Origin: Plazaster borealis
Lineage: Eukaryota > Echinodermata > Asteroidea > Forcipulatida > Labidiasteridae
Assembly (NCBI GenBank): GCA_021014325.1
Contig: CM037467.1
Location: 5,332,001 to 5,396,000 of the forward strand
Length of the DNA stretch: 64,000 bases
Direction of reading: 5' to 3'
In this document: positions 35,936 through 49,255 of the stretch, piece after piece
How positions within the stretch are numbered: position 1 is the first letter of the stretch
Layout: every line of letters starts with the position of its first letter
Program-made: the position numbers and the translations under genes
Notes under the pieces: generated by a model
What the model saw: the letters and a program-made list of their open reading frames with translations, nothing else
What the model was told of the DNA's origin: nothing
The model's database searches: none

Positions 35936-38589
35936 TCGAGTACGTATGACAAATAAACAATATGTCCCCACTTGACTATACAATAGAAATTATCAATATA
36001 TAGGAACTCCTTGAATGGAACTAAAATCAAAAACAACTAGAGATTTAGTGTTTGTTGGAACAAGCACTAGGTGTTCGGATTTCATTGGGGTCAGTGTTGT
36101 GTCAATTTGTGAACTATTTTATTGAGTCGATGAAAAGATTGTTGATAGCTTTTGAAATTTCAAAGTGTAAATCAATTACGTGTATACATTTAGTTTACAA
36201 GGGAAATAAATGCTAACGTTCCTACTTTTAAGACTGCATTGAGCTCTAGAACGTGTATTAATTGAACATCTGTGACAATTTTCATGTAAATATTCATGAA
36301 CTGTACTGATAGTTAGTATACAAGACTTTTACTGACAATTCAAAAAAGAGCCTCTGTATATATATTTATTTTACTTCCGGTTGGACAGGAAGCCAGGTCA
36401 AATCATGTAATTATCAATTATACAGAACTTTCATACATAAAACATTCACAAAAAATGCAAAGCTTAAAATTATAATAGATGTATTTCTCAAGATATGATT
36501 TTTCGAAATAATAAACTTTAGATAGATCAAGTTAAACTGCACCTTTAAGGTGACTTCATAATTATATGACAATTGATGACGCCATTTGAACAGGATCTTA
36601 ACTTTTGGATGTTACAAATCCCGGCTTGAATACCGTACATGCATGGTTTTAGCTTTAATCGCGCATTTTTGCCATAAATATAAATCTGCCATGCCATGGA
36701 GCAAGCAATTAATGTGTAAAATCACAGGGTAGGCCTTTACCATTTTACAAAAACGAATCCACCCTCACACACACAATGTGAATCACTAACTACAACTCCA
36801 TTGCTCCATTGTTCTTTCAGTTTACTTTTTCAACACTCACAGGCATGATATTTGGCCCCTGGAAAAAGTAAGGAAATTTTATCCAATACAAATGGTGTAG
36901 GCCCCCTATGTTTTTGTAGACTTTTCAGGCCATTTCTTAATAATTTGGTTGTTATTTCTAAGGACAAAAACATCAATATCAGACTTAAGTATGCAAAATA
37001 TCATACATGCACTTGTCCGAGTGGATTTTTACATAGTAAATGAGACTACCTCCGAGAATACAACACGAAAACCCAAATTAATAATACAAAGCTATATTTG
37101 TTTGAGCATGCATATTTCTTTGTACTATCTCTTCCATTGTGTCAGACTGTAAAGCTCGTTTCATCATTGTACATTGTGTTTGGACTACAGGTTTCATAAA
37201 GAACGTGAACAATATTGGTAATTGTCAAAAACCCGTATTCACACTTTGTGTGACCCAACATATACATGAAATAACAAACCTGTGAAAGTGTAAGCCCAAT
37301 CAGTCATCAAAGCCAAAAGAAAAAAAGTGTAAAACCCCATTGTATGTTTTTACTGTTTTCAAATTCGCTAAATCAAAACTAATAGACCGATTGCACGACC
37401 AATGTTTACATGTTAACACGTGACTAATAGTGGGTGCTACGTCATCGAAGCTGATAGCAAAGACATGCAAAGACCCATCCATACACAGAGAGTCAACTTC
37501 ATTTTTATTTGTAGTAAATAATAACACAGTTGCTAAGCTCTTTTCTTAAAGTTGTTTGTTGTGATATTGATTTAAATCCCATTACTGTTTCATAAATTAC
37601 CAGTATTCAACCACAGAGAGGTTTATTTTGAGTTATGCACTACCGGCGTCGGATGATGCTGTATCTAGCTCCCTATAGTCCTGGTATGCAACGGAGGAGT
37701 CTGACTTTGGCTAAAGCACCCAGTCTTTTGTTTATATTGTAAATCACTGTAGTAAAAGTAAAGCGTTGGAAAGGTGAGCATTTAGCCTTGCGGAATTTCA
37801 AATAGACAAAGGAATCATACAGTTTTGGAGAGCCTTTTCTTTTGGATGATTTCAGCTTCAAAATTGGACATTCTTGTGTTGAAAAGTGCCTGATCACGGT
37901 CGTCTGGCCGTGTGAGCACCACATCATCATGAACATAAACGTTCCTTCCTTGAAGAATTCACAGGACTTGCTGGAACCTGTCCTAACTGGCCTTTTCAGC
38001 CACTCCGGTAGGTTACAGACTCTGAAATACTATATCACATGCCAGAAAAGTCTTGATTCAAATAAACAAATGCAACAATCATTATGTACTTAACAACAAC
38101 GGCACTTTCCTATGGAGGACGCCTTGTTTGTTGAAGTTTTACACCCATTGGTCGCGCAATTGGTCTATTGTTTTACTTATTTCGAAAAAACAAGAGCATT
38201 TCAGGCAAAAATAGATAAAGGGAAGTTTTCTACCTCTACACCATGTAAGTTGTCTGCAAATCTGTAACGTCTATATTTTCAATCCTACCAATGTTGTGCA
38301 CACTATGTGAAAAGTCTTTTAAAAAAAACCTTTTTGATAAACACCTTTTCAAAGTTTTGTTCAACTTAACCTTTATTTTCCTCAAGCGTTCATCCATATA
38401 TTCAAAACCAGAGACGCCAAGGTTGGCTGAACAAAACAACACTGCTCATTGTCACTCCTTATATGGTAGAAATAATTAATTTACTCCTCCCCACAAAGAC
38501 GCGATGATGTTTCAAAAATGTAGGATTTCACTCCAGGTGGTACAAGTCACTAACAAGATTTGATTAAACATTCATTGGTGACCAACTTA
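35936..38589. other. Intronic, nothing beyond a MITE1 fragment
   Basis: Unique AT-rich DNA apart from the fragment at 37.2 kb. Confidence 0.5.
37196..37345. mobile_element. MITE1 fragment
   Basis: ATATTGGTAATTGTCAAAAAC, then CCAACATATACATGAAATAA and CAAACCTGTGAAAGTGTAAG. It corresponds to one end and the adjacent interior of MITE1 in inverse orientation. Confidence 0.55.
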
Positions 38590-38760
38590 CTATCAAGGCT
38601 GGGTGCATTTGATGACGTCTGGGCGCCAGCGATGTCGAGAGACACACTCAATTAAGGAGCCGTTGCTCCAGGTACGAGATTTACAGCTAGGTTGACGTCA
38701 CGCATGCCCTAATTCCCCAAAACTCAATATGGTAGACTACAGTACCCCGGGTGTGAATAA
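38590..38760. promoter_or_regulatory. Small GC-richer patch with CRE-like sites
   Basis: A short region with TGATGACGTC near 38612 and GTTGACGTCACG near 38693, separated by GC-richer unique sequence. Two CRE-like words within 90 bp in an AT-rich intron are suggestive, but nothing here shows function. Confidence 0.15.
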
Positions 38761-39882
38761 TTGACAAATTTCATGTAGGTACAACAGGCAAATCAGAAGT
38801 GTACTGCATCAATTTTCAGTCAACTCACCTTTTTTTTTTACAACTGATGAGTAAATTTACGAACAAACACCGTCGGTTCATTTGGTTTTAGCAATGAAAC
38901 TGTTACTTCTTTTCAGTCTTTGCTACTGCTAAGAATGTACATTACAGAGGACATTGTGAGGACTTTCATTCATAAGGCAGCCTGCATTCATGCAGATAAT
39001 AATGGTCAGTGTTTGAAAAAAACAAACATTTCCTGTGAATTCTCAGCACACTCTTTGCAAGTGCACACAGCCAGTCACGACTACGCGTCGGCCTATAGAC
39101 AGAACCTCCACAAAGAGCAGTGTATCCTGTTTTATTTCTTTCTAAACTGCACATTCAGACAAATCAATGCCATAGGAAGCCTAACCCTTCTAAAAATGCT
39201 TTTCTCTTGAAATATTTTGCTTGTTTTTTTTACTTCTTCTCGCCCCCCCCCTCTCCCACCAATCAGGAATATGGTTCAATGCTTATTGCATGTATTGAAG
39301 CATAGAGAAAGGACTATTCTCTATGCTTGATGGAGTACACAGCAATCTGAACACTTCAAGCTCAAATTTAGCGCAACGTGTAGTCAAGTTGCAAAGACAA
39401 TCAAAGAGAGCTGCTCAGTTTGCTGTTAACGCACACCCCCCCCCCCAAGTTAGGAATAACACATCATAGGTTTTTGCAAGATTAAATTCATTCCCATCCT
39501 CTGGTTTTCAATAAAAACACACCAAACAACCAACACAAATTTGGCAGTCAGTGAAAACAGTAACAAACTCTTAATCCTTTTTGTAGTTTTTTGGGGGCAG
39601 ATTCCAACACATGCTCTGGTTAATTGCTCCTCAGGGGCCCATAAGAAATGCATCGAGCATTCATTTAGCATTCATCTAAGCCTAAGAAATGCCTTTTCAT
39701 ACATTTTCAAAAGACTATAGCCCGGTTCATACTTCATGTCAAATGCGAAAGTGACACATTTTTTTCCACATTCACAATTGGAAAACAGCGTATACTGATT
39801 GATTGTTTGCGTCAACAAAATTTGCTTTGTGATCGCTTTCGAGTGAAGTACAAGCCGGGCTTTCAAGGGATATAACATTATA

Positions 39883-40304
39883 AATAATAATAATAATACG
39901 CAGTTCTTATATAGCGCTTTATACTCCCGATGGGTGTCTCAAAGCACTCAGTATTTTTCCTACAAGGTTTGTGGAGTTACGTGATGAAGTATGAGACCTA
40001 TTCCTTTGCATAGCACTATGTAATGGTTTACAAGGTGCTGTGGCGCAATATGCAGCCAATCAAACCAGGAGCACCGGGGCGAACCCCTTCTCTTTACGAT
40101 AAGTGCACTGGTTTTTTTTTACGTGCATTACACAACACAACACACGGGACCTACGGCTTAAAATCCCATCCGAAGGACGAAGCATGTGGTTAAGTGTCTT
40201 GCTTAAGGACACAAGTGTCACGACTGGGATTCGAACCCACACTCTGCTGATCAGAAACACCAGAGCTTGATTCGGTGTTCTTCTCCGCTCGGCCATGACA
40301 CGCC
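39883..40304 (-). mobile_element. SINE-B, full-length tRNA-Leu/Ser-type SINE
   Basis: About 420 bp. Read on the minus strand it begins GGCGTGTCATGGCCGAGCGG, a type II tRNA-like head with a long variable region (TTCTGATCAGCAGAGTG) and the B box GGGTTCGAATCCCAGTC. A central domain with CTTAAGCAAGACACTTAACC and CGTAGGTCCCGTGTG follows. The tail ends in ATTATTATTATT. It is the longest SINE in the window. Confidence 0.82.
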
Positions 40305-41724
40305 ATAGTATTTTTTGGAGGAAAGTGACCATCAACTAATTTCCAACAAACCAAACAACCTGTGAAAAGTTCATCAAATAAGGTGATCCCATTGAAGTGA
40401 AAACAAAAAAGAACAATTTGTTTCCCTTTCTTTCTTTTATGGATTTAGTACTCATTTATAATAGGCTAAATTGGTTGCAGCAATTGAATTAAGCAATGGT
40501 GAGTTTTCTTTCCTCATTTTTTTTTGTTGAGTGGAAGGGGGAGGGGTTCAAGTGATATTTATTACCTCATGGCAGTTTTTCATATGGAAATATTTCTCTT
40601 GAGGATTGGTAGTGGTATGAACTTGGTGAGCTTTTAGATTTGAACAAATTTTGTCCTGTATAATTACCTTTTACTTGTCTTCAAAATCAAATGAACTTGT
40701 AGTAGGCCTACTTTTTTTCTGGAATTCTTCTTTAATGTTGACAAGAAGGAATTTAGATGAAAGTGCACACTATATTTGTCAGCTTTTGACCTGTAAGCAG
40801 TGAAAGCCCTTTGGCAACAGCTCAATATCTTCAATGTATCAAACTATCAATTCTAATATGAATTCAACTCCATTCAGCTCGGCCCCTACGATGTTTGTTT
40901 TTAAAGCAATAAACCATTAATATATCATACACAGATCCTTGTCATTTGGTTGGTGGAATATACGTCACATGTCATCCTTTATTTTTCCATGTATACTGCT
41001 ACGATGCTCTAAAATTTAACAATGGAGTCCAACATTGGACGCTTCGCAGTGACATTTCCACCAATTTGTCCAAACGTGGCAAGGTGGTGTCATGGCAGAC
41101 AAGGTTGTCTGCATGGAGTCGTCCACATTGTTTTAGAAAGTGTTTTTTTTAAAGAATTTTCAGAGTGTGGGGCGAGTTTCTGTGTCTATTTTGTGTTATT
41201 GTGAACAACTATCAAGGATCTATGTGTGAGTTATATAAAACAAATATTGAATAAGTTTGTTCGGTGAAATCTGGCTTTTCCCATTTCACTCGGCTTTGTC
41301 TCATTAAACAGAATAGTCAAGATTTCACCTCGTAATTATGTTCTGCGACAATGCACTCACCTGCATCCAATATTAAGATGCCAAGTACCTAATGACTTGA
41401 CTTCACTTCAGTCAACCACTCAAAGCGTCCATTGTCTAACCCTCATAATTAGTTTTAATTAATCTCTTCATTATTACACATCAGTCAAGAATTAAGTCTA
41501 CTACTACTGGACAGTGTTCTCCCTTTTCCTCAAAGTGCCAAAGGGGCTCAATTTCATAGCACTGCGTACTTTTAAATTAAAATTTTAGAAGCAGAAACTC
41601 TACGCTTAAGACAACACACAGGAATGGTAGAGAAATAAAAATGTGTACAAATTGAATACCAGTACCAGTCCCCCAAAGAGAAAATTAAGTCACAAATACT
41701 GTTAATGTCGGGAAAGTAGTATTA

Positions 41725-42166
41725 AAAAGGTAGGGTCATACTTTGGTAATGACCCCGAAATTTTGGTGGGTAATTTCTATCCCAAAGCCTCCTTGTTATA
41801 AAGATGGTAATGGTAGTAAGCATCCTGCGAAGGTATTTCCTCTGAGTAACCCCGTTGATTAGAAATCAATGAAAGTTTGTTGACAAATTTGAATCTCCAA
41901 AACTAACCTCAAGGTGAGTTATGGGGATTGTTTGTGAATGCTGCGGCCAGAAATGCGGTTGGTACCCATGTCACATCGCTAATAGTGTTCTTGTTTGATG
42001 TTCTTGATAAAAAATACCTCATAACTTTTTTTGCTGTTTCCAGGGAGACACTGTAGGCCTATTCAGCTGAAACTTTCACATGTGACTTATATTGTATCGT
42101 TCTTGATAACTTGCGTATATAAATCTGCAATACGTTGACAAAACCAGTCTATAAACCTACCTTTAA
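41725..42166. mobile_element. MITE2 copy, about 440 bp
   Basis: The ends AAAGGTAGGGTCATACTT and TCTATAAACCTACCTTTAA are imperfect inverse repeats. Interior words AGTAAGCATCCTG and CAGCTGAAACTTTCACATG recur in the copy at 51 kb. Confidence 0.72.
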
Positions 42167-42971
42167 CAACCCGAAAATGTATAACAAGTATAACATGCAA
42201 AACATTCCTGACAGGATATGAACTGTTTTTCGTTGTTTTCACCTAATTGAATTGCTTTTCACAGGTTGGTTACAATATTGTACAGTTTTAGCTTTTTAAA
42301 GCAATATAGTAAACTAGTCTTTCAAGTACACCACATAAAAATATCTCTTGACTGTCAAAAGAGCCAGTTACTTGCAAGGTTTGTAAGATGTTTTAATGAA
42401 AAAGAAAATACCCCAGCATTTGACAACCCCCCCCCTGCGCCCCCCTAAAAACCATCATACCTTTTAGCAAGTCTATTTCACAGGGTAGAAAGGAATTCTT
42501 GACTGCATGTTGTTTGCCAAACTAAACATTCTTTGGCAAAACAGAGACTAATTACCTTGGAAACCCTCTAAGCAGACAGGCATGGCCATACGCAGATGCC
42601 ACGAAGCACAACCAGTTTGGAGTCAAATGTGCACATAGGCCTACTCTATTGGGGTTTTTTAGGGGAAAGGGTCCTCCCCTACCCCACCCCAAACTTTGTT
42701 GAAGTGTCTCAGTCAACACTTTGAGCCTTATTCACCAAATCACCTTGAACATGGACTTGTCCAGACAAAAATTCAGTAAACTCTGGGTTTGTAGCAATCT
42801 TGGTTTGAAGACTGAAATTCAGTGAGTTTCTTAAACCACTCTAAACTTCAATGAAATGTTGATTTCAAAATATACCAAGTTCAGGTCACAAGCTGCACAC
42901 ACCTAGTCTATGTGCTAGACATTTACGTTTTGAACGGACACAGAGAAAAATGTCAGTTGGCAAATTGACTT

Positions 42972-43356
42972 CAGGGCTCAAATTTGGGGAGAAAATCCAC
43001 AAGACCGCAGGACTTGTAGCTCAGAATCTTTAACTGGACCCTGATTTTATTTACAAGACCAGAATCAAAATGAGAAGAGACTAGAATCAAAATGAGCACA
43101 CAGTTTTATCATCTAAACTGTTTCATTTGAACAAACACTGAGAAAAGATTTATCTCTTCTGTTTTATGGGTGATACACAGCAGAATTGAAAAAAATTGTG
43201 GGACTCAAACTCAACATTTGAAAATCATTCTTTTGAGACAAAGATGATGAGTTGAAAAAAAACAAGACCACCGGACTTGTCCGATCTTGAGTTTACTGGC
43301 CCGACACTGAAATCACTGGCCTCGGGCCGGTGGTCCAGTGTAAAATTTGAGCCCTG
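42972..43356. mobile_element. MITE3 copy with 14-bp perfect ends
   Basis: It starts CAGGGCTCAAATTT and ends with the exact inverse AAATTTGAGCCCTG. The interior includes AAAATCCACAAGACCGCAGG and CTTGAGTTTACTGGCC. The length is 385 bp. Confidence 0.78.
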
Positions 43357-46300
43357 GACTGCTATACATCCCCCCCCAAAAAAAATGCCTTGACTATGCC
43401 CATGGTGCCCCTACCGCTTGCTGAACTGCGGAGCGTACCCATACATGCATTTCAGACACTCAGAGACGTCTAAAGCAAGGCTTCATTTCTTTTGTTTTAT
43501 TGACGTCACCGTTTGATGACTAAGCTAATCAATTGAATGGATGACAAGATACAGGTGCTCTGATGGTCAAATTCATCATGGCAAGAGTCATTACATGAGC
43601 AAATTAAAATGCAATAATTGGAAATCAACTAATAACTGACAGAAATAATAACATTTTAATTGGCACTGCCGACAGTTGCATATTGCTCATTTATTTACAC
43701 AATACATTCAGGTCTCAGTTGTAAGTACTGTACCTTGAGTGCTGAACACTTTTTAATTTGTTGGTTTTTTTTTTCTGGTTTTGTGAGTGGGGTTCTTTTC
43801 TTCTTCCTCACTGTTTAAGTAAACATTCATTTAAAGGGATCATTGTTTTTTGGGGAATATTACATTAATTCCCATCCTCTAGTTTTCAATTGTTGTGGTG
43901 CATTCTACATTGTGTTCAAATGTTCTTAATTCCCCAGCTGCACCTCTATTAAGTGGGTTGATTGTCTGACGTTATATGTAGTCATACTTAATATAAGCGA
44001 GCCGTTTATCTTTGTTCGGGGCAATTGGTCTTGGGGTAGGTGCTGTCAACAACGGTTCTCACTTTTACGTTGACTTTTTTTAGTCATGAATTTAGTTTAA
44101 ATAAATTCTCTAGACCCAGAATATGGTGTCAATGTTAGTTTTATTTATGTCTGTCTCTGGTACCTCAGTGTGTCAACACAATACATTGAACACAACGTTC
44201 AACTAATTTGCAAAAACTGTCACCAAATAGACTGTGCAAGTCTCGCGCATATTTGAACTTCTGGGACCATTGTGGTCCCAATCATATGGAAATTTACGTG
44301 GGCAAGATTTTGTTTTGTCAATTATTTAAGTATAACGTGGTTTATGACCCCGAAAAATATATATGTTGTTGGAAATGTTATACTTAGTGATACAAAATAG
44401 GAAAGTAAAATCAATTCAACAATATAACAAAGAAAACCCGAGAATTAAACTTGACCTCAGCTTCTGGTTGCTGCAAAAAATTAAGAATTTTGTGCTCACC
44501 TCTGATCACAAAACTTATGTAAACGCTTGTTTTGGATGTGCGATGATAATCACCAAATGCTGTAATTGCAGCGCAAAACCTTTTCATAGCAGTCTATGGT
44601 TGTTGAGGCGTCATTATCCTCTATAAACTGCGTCAAGCGTTAATTTTACGCCTGTGTGGCCATCGCGAATCCATGTAAGTGGTTTCTGAAAGGTTAAGAC
44701 CAAATAAGCATCCTTGTCCCAGAGTTTTAATTTTGCTTCAATAATAATTAACACATTATTTTTGTATTTATTATAAAAATGAAAACTGATTTTATAAACA
44801 TGTAATGAGTATTTTTGTTGTTAAGATTTTGGTGATTGCGTTTTTGATAACCATGTAAAACAGTTTGTCCAAGAATTCTGTTCACATTCATATCAGGCAT
44901 ATTTTGATTGCAGCAATCGCCATAAGTACTAGTGAATTTGGAGGTCTTCCTTCTTGACTTCATCAACAAATCAGATGGAAATATTTCTCTAAGGGATAGG
45001 TATTGGTATGAGCTTTATAATCAGTGAGCTCTCAGATTAAAACAGATAGAAAGTAATCACTTTAATACATTTTTGTTGTTTTATTTAATAAATATAAATC
45101 TAATATTTTGTCTTAAATAAAGGTATTATACAGGATTGGTAGAGCTGACAAAGTAGTCGCAGCCGGTGTTCATGTTTTGTGTGATCAACCATATACATGA
45201 AATAACAAACCTGTACAAATTTGGGCTTAATCCGTTGTGTGACTCGGGAGAAAATAGTGAAAAACCATGCACAATTTTCAGAATGTAAATACATTGTCCT
45301 TAATTTTGGTTGTAACAACCGAAATCAGCTGTTGCGTTTTTTTAGGTTTTCAGATACAGTTTTCTTGAACATGACTTTATTTCAGAGGGAAATGTTTCAC
45401 AGAAAAATTGTTCTAGTATGAAGTTCATATTTCAGTAAGCTTTCAGATTAAAATCAACCAATGATGATTGTATCCTTACCAATCCTGTATAATACATTTA
45501 AATTGTTACTCCAACCATTGGTTTGCAACCATGTTGAATATTTATTCTGACATCTAACACTCCAATGTCTTGTTTATTACTATTAATATTTAAAATCATG
45601 GGAAGGGATAGCTATTACATATGAAAAAATACAATTCATTTATCATGTTTATCAATCTGATATTTCATGTTTTAGCATGAAATCTATTTATTTGTCCAGA
45701 ACTACAAATTCTTCCAACATCCCAGGACCCAAGATTTTGATTTCTCTTGCCATTCGTTTGTTTTAATGTACTGTTACAGCTCTCGAGATCTAGGACATGC
45801 AGGTCACAGTCTACTAATGTTTAAGACGATTCACTGGCAAAGCAAGGTGTTTAAAAAATGTGCAGCACACTTTGTGTGTGCGTATCAGAATTTGTTTGTC
45901 TTTGATATGTCATTCTGAAACAAAACACAGGCAAACAGTAAATTTGTTTTTAAACAATGGTAGAGTTTCATTCAATAATAACAAGCTGGTAATTCTACTC
46001 TTAATCAAAAAATAACAGCAATATGCACATCAGAGCTGCAGGAATAAAATTGCTCATAGTTGTTGATGGACATTGAAACTTAACATGATGGTAGTTTCCA
46101 GCGTACACTTCAACATCTAAATGCTGCAAACAAATCAATTGTCTGGTTTGGGTACTTAAAGGTCATAGCATCCTCCTTGTGGTGAACACAGAAGTCTTGG
46201 GGTATAGGTAAGTAATGTATCATCACTCACAGCTTCACACTGTGACCTTTCTACTTGTGTGGGAGAACTGTGTTAATTAGATTCAGTTCCCTTTATGACA

Positions 46301-46467
46301 AATACAACTTCAATTTTGTTCTTTGTTAAATTTATCTTTAGACCAAAAGTTAGACATTGGTTTATCTACATAGACAATAGGTACAGACATTACCTGAAAT
46401 GAAACAACAATATTTACAGTGGCCAATAGGTGCCAGACCAATCCAAGAGCGACTTAAGGACACTTCT
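43357..46467. other. Intronic, nothing beyond a MITE1 fragment
   Basis: Unique AT-rich DNA. A small hairpin TGGGACCATTGTGGTCCCA sits near 44261-44280. Confidence 0.5.
45165..45400. mobile_element. MITE1 fragment, strongly diverged
   Basis: ATACATGAAATAACAAACCTGTACAAATTTGGGCTTAAT matches the MITE1 interior (quoted word by word: CATGAAATAACAAACCTGT, then AATTTGGGCTTAAT). Recognisable ends are not visible. Confidence 0.45.
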
Positions 46468-46735
46468 ACCTTCCAAAAGAAAAACATGTGATCCGATGCC
46501 GTGGCAACATTATCAGAACGAGACTAAGAACAGGACGTTGACTGCAACCTGATCTTGGCCGCTAGGATTTAATGTAGCGTCATCTGCTGCAATGAGCGGT
46601 CAGCGTACTTGGAATGAAACACTGAGCGTGATGGAGAGGCGACTACTTGAAGCATCTGGCTACTGATCAGTATGGAGTGTAAGATGGCAAAGAGCCTCTA
46701 TCAAAGTACAGTCACATAGCAGCCTTTATAAGGCC
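46468..46735 (-). promoter_or_regulatory. Candidate second alternative promoter with a mini first exon
   Basis: On the minus strand a TATAAAGG box (TATAAA at 46730-46725) is followed about 240 nt later by ATG 46487-46485. The frame is six codons, MFFFWK, and ends in AAG/GTAGAA, a fair donor in phase 0. An in-frame TAG lies upstream. The surrounding 300 bp are GC-richer than the neighbouring intron and I see no dispersed repeat in them. Each signal is weak alone and a six-codon exon is easily produced by chance, so this is only a candidate for another short ERG isoform start. Confidence 0.2.
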
Positions 46736-47873
46736 AAGATGTGGAATACAACTTAAAGTAACCCAGGCCTCCAATTAACCCATGTTAACCACAGCAAAGC
46801 ATGGCAACCCTGCATTGGTTTTCACTGTGATGCCCCGAGTAAAATTCCAATAAAGATGTACACTTTTCCTCTTAGACTGGTGCTCATCGTTAGATGACAA
46901 ACTGCCCACACTACCCTATCACAAACCAAGTTGAAGACCTTGTAGCCAAACTAAACTGATATGTGGACACCACTCTATATTTATTTCCTTCAACCCTCAC
47001 ATCCTCACAAAATGCGTCCATTAGCTATTGTTATTTTTCTGACTAATAAGTCATAGGTCGTTTATATATTTAGTAGTTATAGGCTGTTTACGCAACCACG
47101 GCTTGGACTTGCGACTTGGACTTGGGTTCCATGTCCATCAGTTATCTAGAAAGTGTGTGCTTTCCTTGCGGGGATTCAAAACAGAATGCCCTGATTTTGC
47201 AATAATGTTTATTTATATATCTGTGTCAGCCATTTTTAATTCTTATTTTTTATTTATTGTTATTATTTGTAAAAATTGTATATTATCGATTCAATTTTAT
47301 TACTATTATTAAGGGAGGGGTTGGCTCTCTAACCAATCCCTGATCAAGGTCCACATCACAATATAAACAGTTGCGATTCCCTTTGAACATAGGCTAGGTC
47401 CCAGACTGTTCACCTACAGCAAAAAACATTTCCACACTCTTCCAAACTGGCTTAGAAATTATTATTAACAACCATTGTTGGCAATCCATGCCTATAAATG
47501 CTATAATTTTCATTTCGGATTAAGCCATATAAATGACCACACGTCAAGACCATTTTGTCTCTGACTAACTCAACGCCTCTAGCTATCTGCTATTTTTGTC
47601 CTGAGTTATGAGTTAACCTTGAATGCATCCACGCAAAATGTCAAAGAGTCACAATCCAGCCCGCCGCTCCGCTGAAAGGGTTGATGTGACCCTGCTTTAA
47701 TTGACCAAAAGTTGCAAGAGTTATTCTACATTTAATGCAATTAGGAAATTATCTCATTAATATTTTATACATATCCCCTACAAAAACAAGTCACAACAAC
47801 ATTAGGACAGTGACAATTGAATTAGAAGGCGTGCTGAGTGACTGATGTACAACTTTGTTTTATGGCAAACTCT

Positions 47874-48570
47874 TTAAAGGCATCGTACACGTTTGGCACG
47901 AACTCTGATCCAATTGAAGGCCAAAAAGAAACTCCTTTTCAAGGTTGATGAACAATGGACATCAAGCTGGCAATTAAGTTTAACACTTACGAACCATATT
48001 GTCATTCTAATTAAGTATTCATTTTCTTCTTGACTTAAGTATAGTTCTTTTTCCTGCCAAGCTATGTCATCTCATTAACAGAAATATTTTTAGGCTGACA
48101 GTATTTATTTCAGACCATAATTTTTAAGTAGTGCGGGTGTAATCGTGCTCCTCCACACCCCTTAAACTTGTCTGAGGAGTGCGGAAATAGCAATCCTTAA
48201 AGGCATTAAAAATGTTTGGAAATTGTCAAAGACCAGTGTTCTCATTTGGTGTATCCCAACATATGCATAAAATAACAAGCCTGTAAAAATTTGGGCTCAA
48301 TTGGTCATCGAAGTTGCAAGAAAATGATGAAAGAAAAAACACCTTGTTGTACAAATGTGTGTGCTTTCAGATAGGAATAAAAACTTCTTGCAAGAAGTTT
48401 TTATTATTTTAGTGAGAAATTACCTCTTTCTCAAAAACTACGTTACTTCAGAGGGAGTCGTTTCTCACAATGGTTTTTACTATCAACAGCTCTCTGTTGC
48501 TCGTTACCAAGTCAGTTTTTATGCTAATATATATTTTGAGTAATTACCAAACATGTACGATGCCTTTAAA
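47874..48570. mobile_element. Composite MITE1-family element, complete (697 bp)
   Basis: The left end TTTAAAGGCATCGTACACGT is matched inversely at 48547-48570, with one mismatch over 24 bp. A third copy of the end-like sequence (TTAAAGGCATTAAAAATG) sits internally at about 48197. The element therefore looks like a MITE1 unit (48197-48570) extended by about 320 bp of unrelated sequence and a second outer end. Confidence 0.75.
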
Positions 48571-48888
48571 CCAAGGTGCTTTTTTGTTGTGAGCATAATT
48601 CTATTCAACGTATTCATGGATGATGAAAGTGAGGCTGTTGTCTTCACATCCACTCTCTGTAGCTTACTCACTGGTGTACAAGTGAAAGTCTGGAAGATCA
48701 ACCACACTGTTTCATTCATCCAACCAAACATATAGAACTGGGTGCAGGTCTTTTATTTAATCCAACAAATGCCATTCTTATTTTTGAAAGTGAGGTTGCC
48801 TCTTCAAACAGACAAAAATAGTCTGGTTACGAAGATTAGCACTGCTGCCAAAATACTCTTTTGTATTCAGGGAATATGACTGACAGGC

Positions 48889-49055
48889 AGTCAGGTTGGC
48901 TAGTGGTTTCCTTCCCTGCCTTTCACCTCTGGGACCATGGTTTGGAGCCTTGCATCAGTCCCTACCTGATTGCGTGGGTTTTTCCTACTTTGCATTTTTC
49001 TTCCCACATTGAAATTGAAAATGTCTTCACCGTCCTCTCCTCACAGGTATCTTCA
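48889..49055 (+). mobile_element. SINE-A copy, 3' truncated
   Basis: The tRNA-like head GTCAGGTTGGCTAGTGGTTT and the start of the body up to TTCTTCCCACATTGAAATTG. The copy ends a few bases before a MITE4 element begins at 49063. Confidence 0.65.
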
Positions 49056-49062
49056 AGCCTAC

Positions 49063-49255
49063 GGGCCCAATTTCATGAAGCTGTTAAGCAGAAAATTCTG
49101 CTTAGCACATTTTTGTGCTAAGCAAGAAATGAGTGGGGTACCAGTCTCAGCAATGGTAACTGTATGGTATTCTGGCTGGTAACCTATTTTTTCTAAGCAA
49201 GAGTTTTTGTGCTGAGCAAGTTTTTGTGCTTACAGGCTTTATGAAATTAGGCCCT
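49063..49255. mobile_element. MITE4 copy, about 193 bp
   Basis: Ends GGGCCCAATTTCATGAAGCTG (21 bases; core AATTTCATGAAGC) and CAGGCTTTATGAAATTAGGCCC are inverse repeats with few mismatches. Inside, TGCTTAGCACA and TTGTGCTAAGCA form a short hairpin. Confidence 0.7.
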
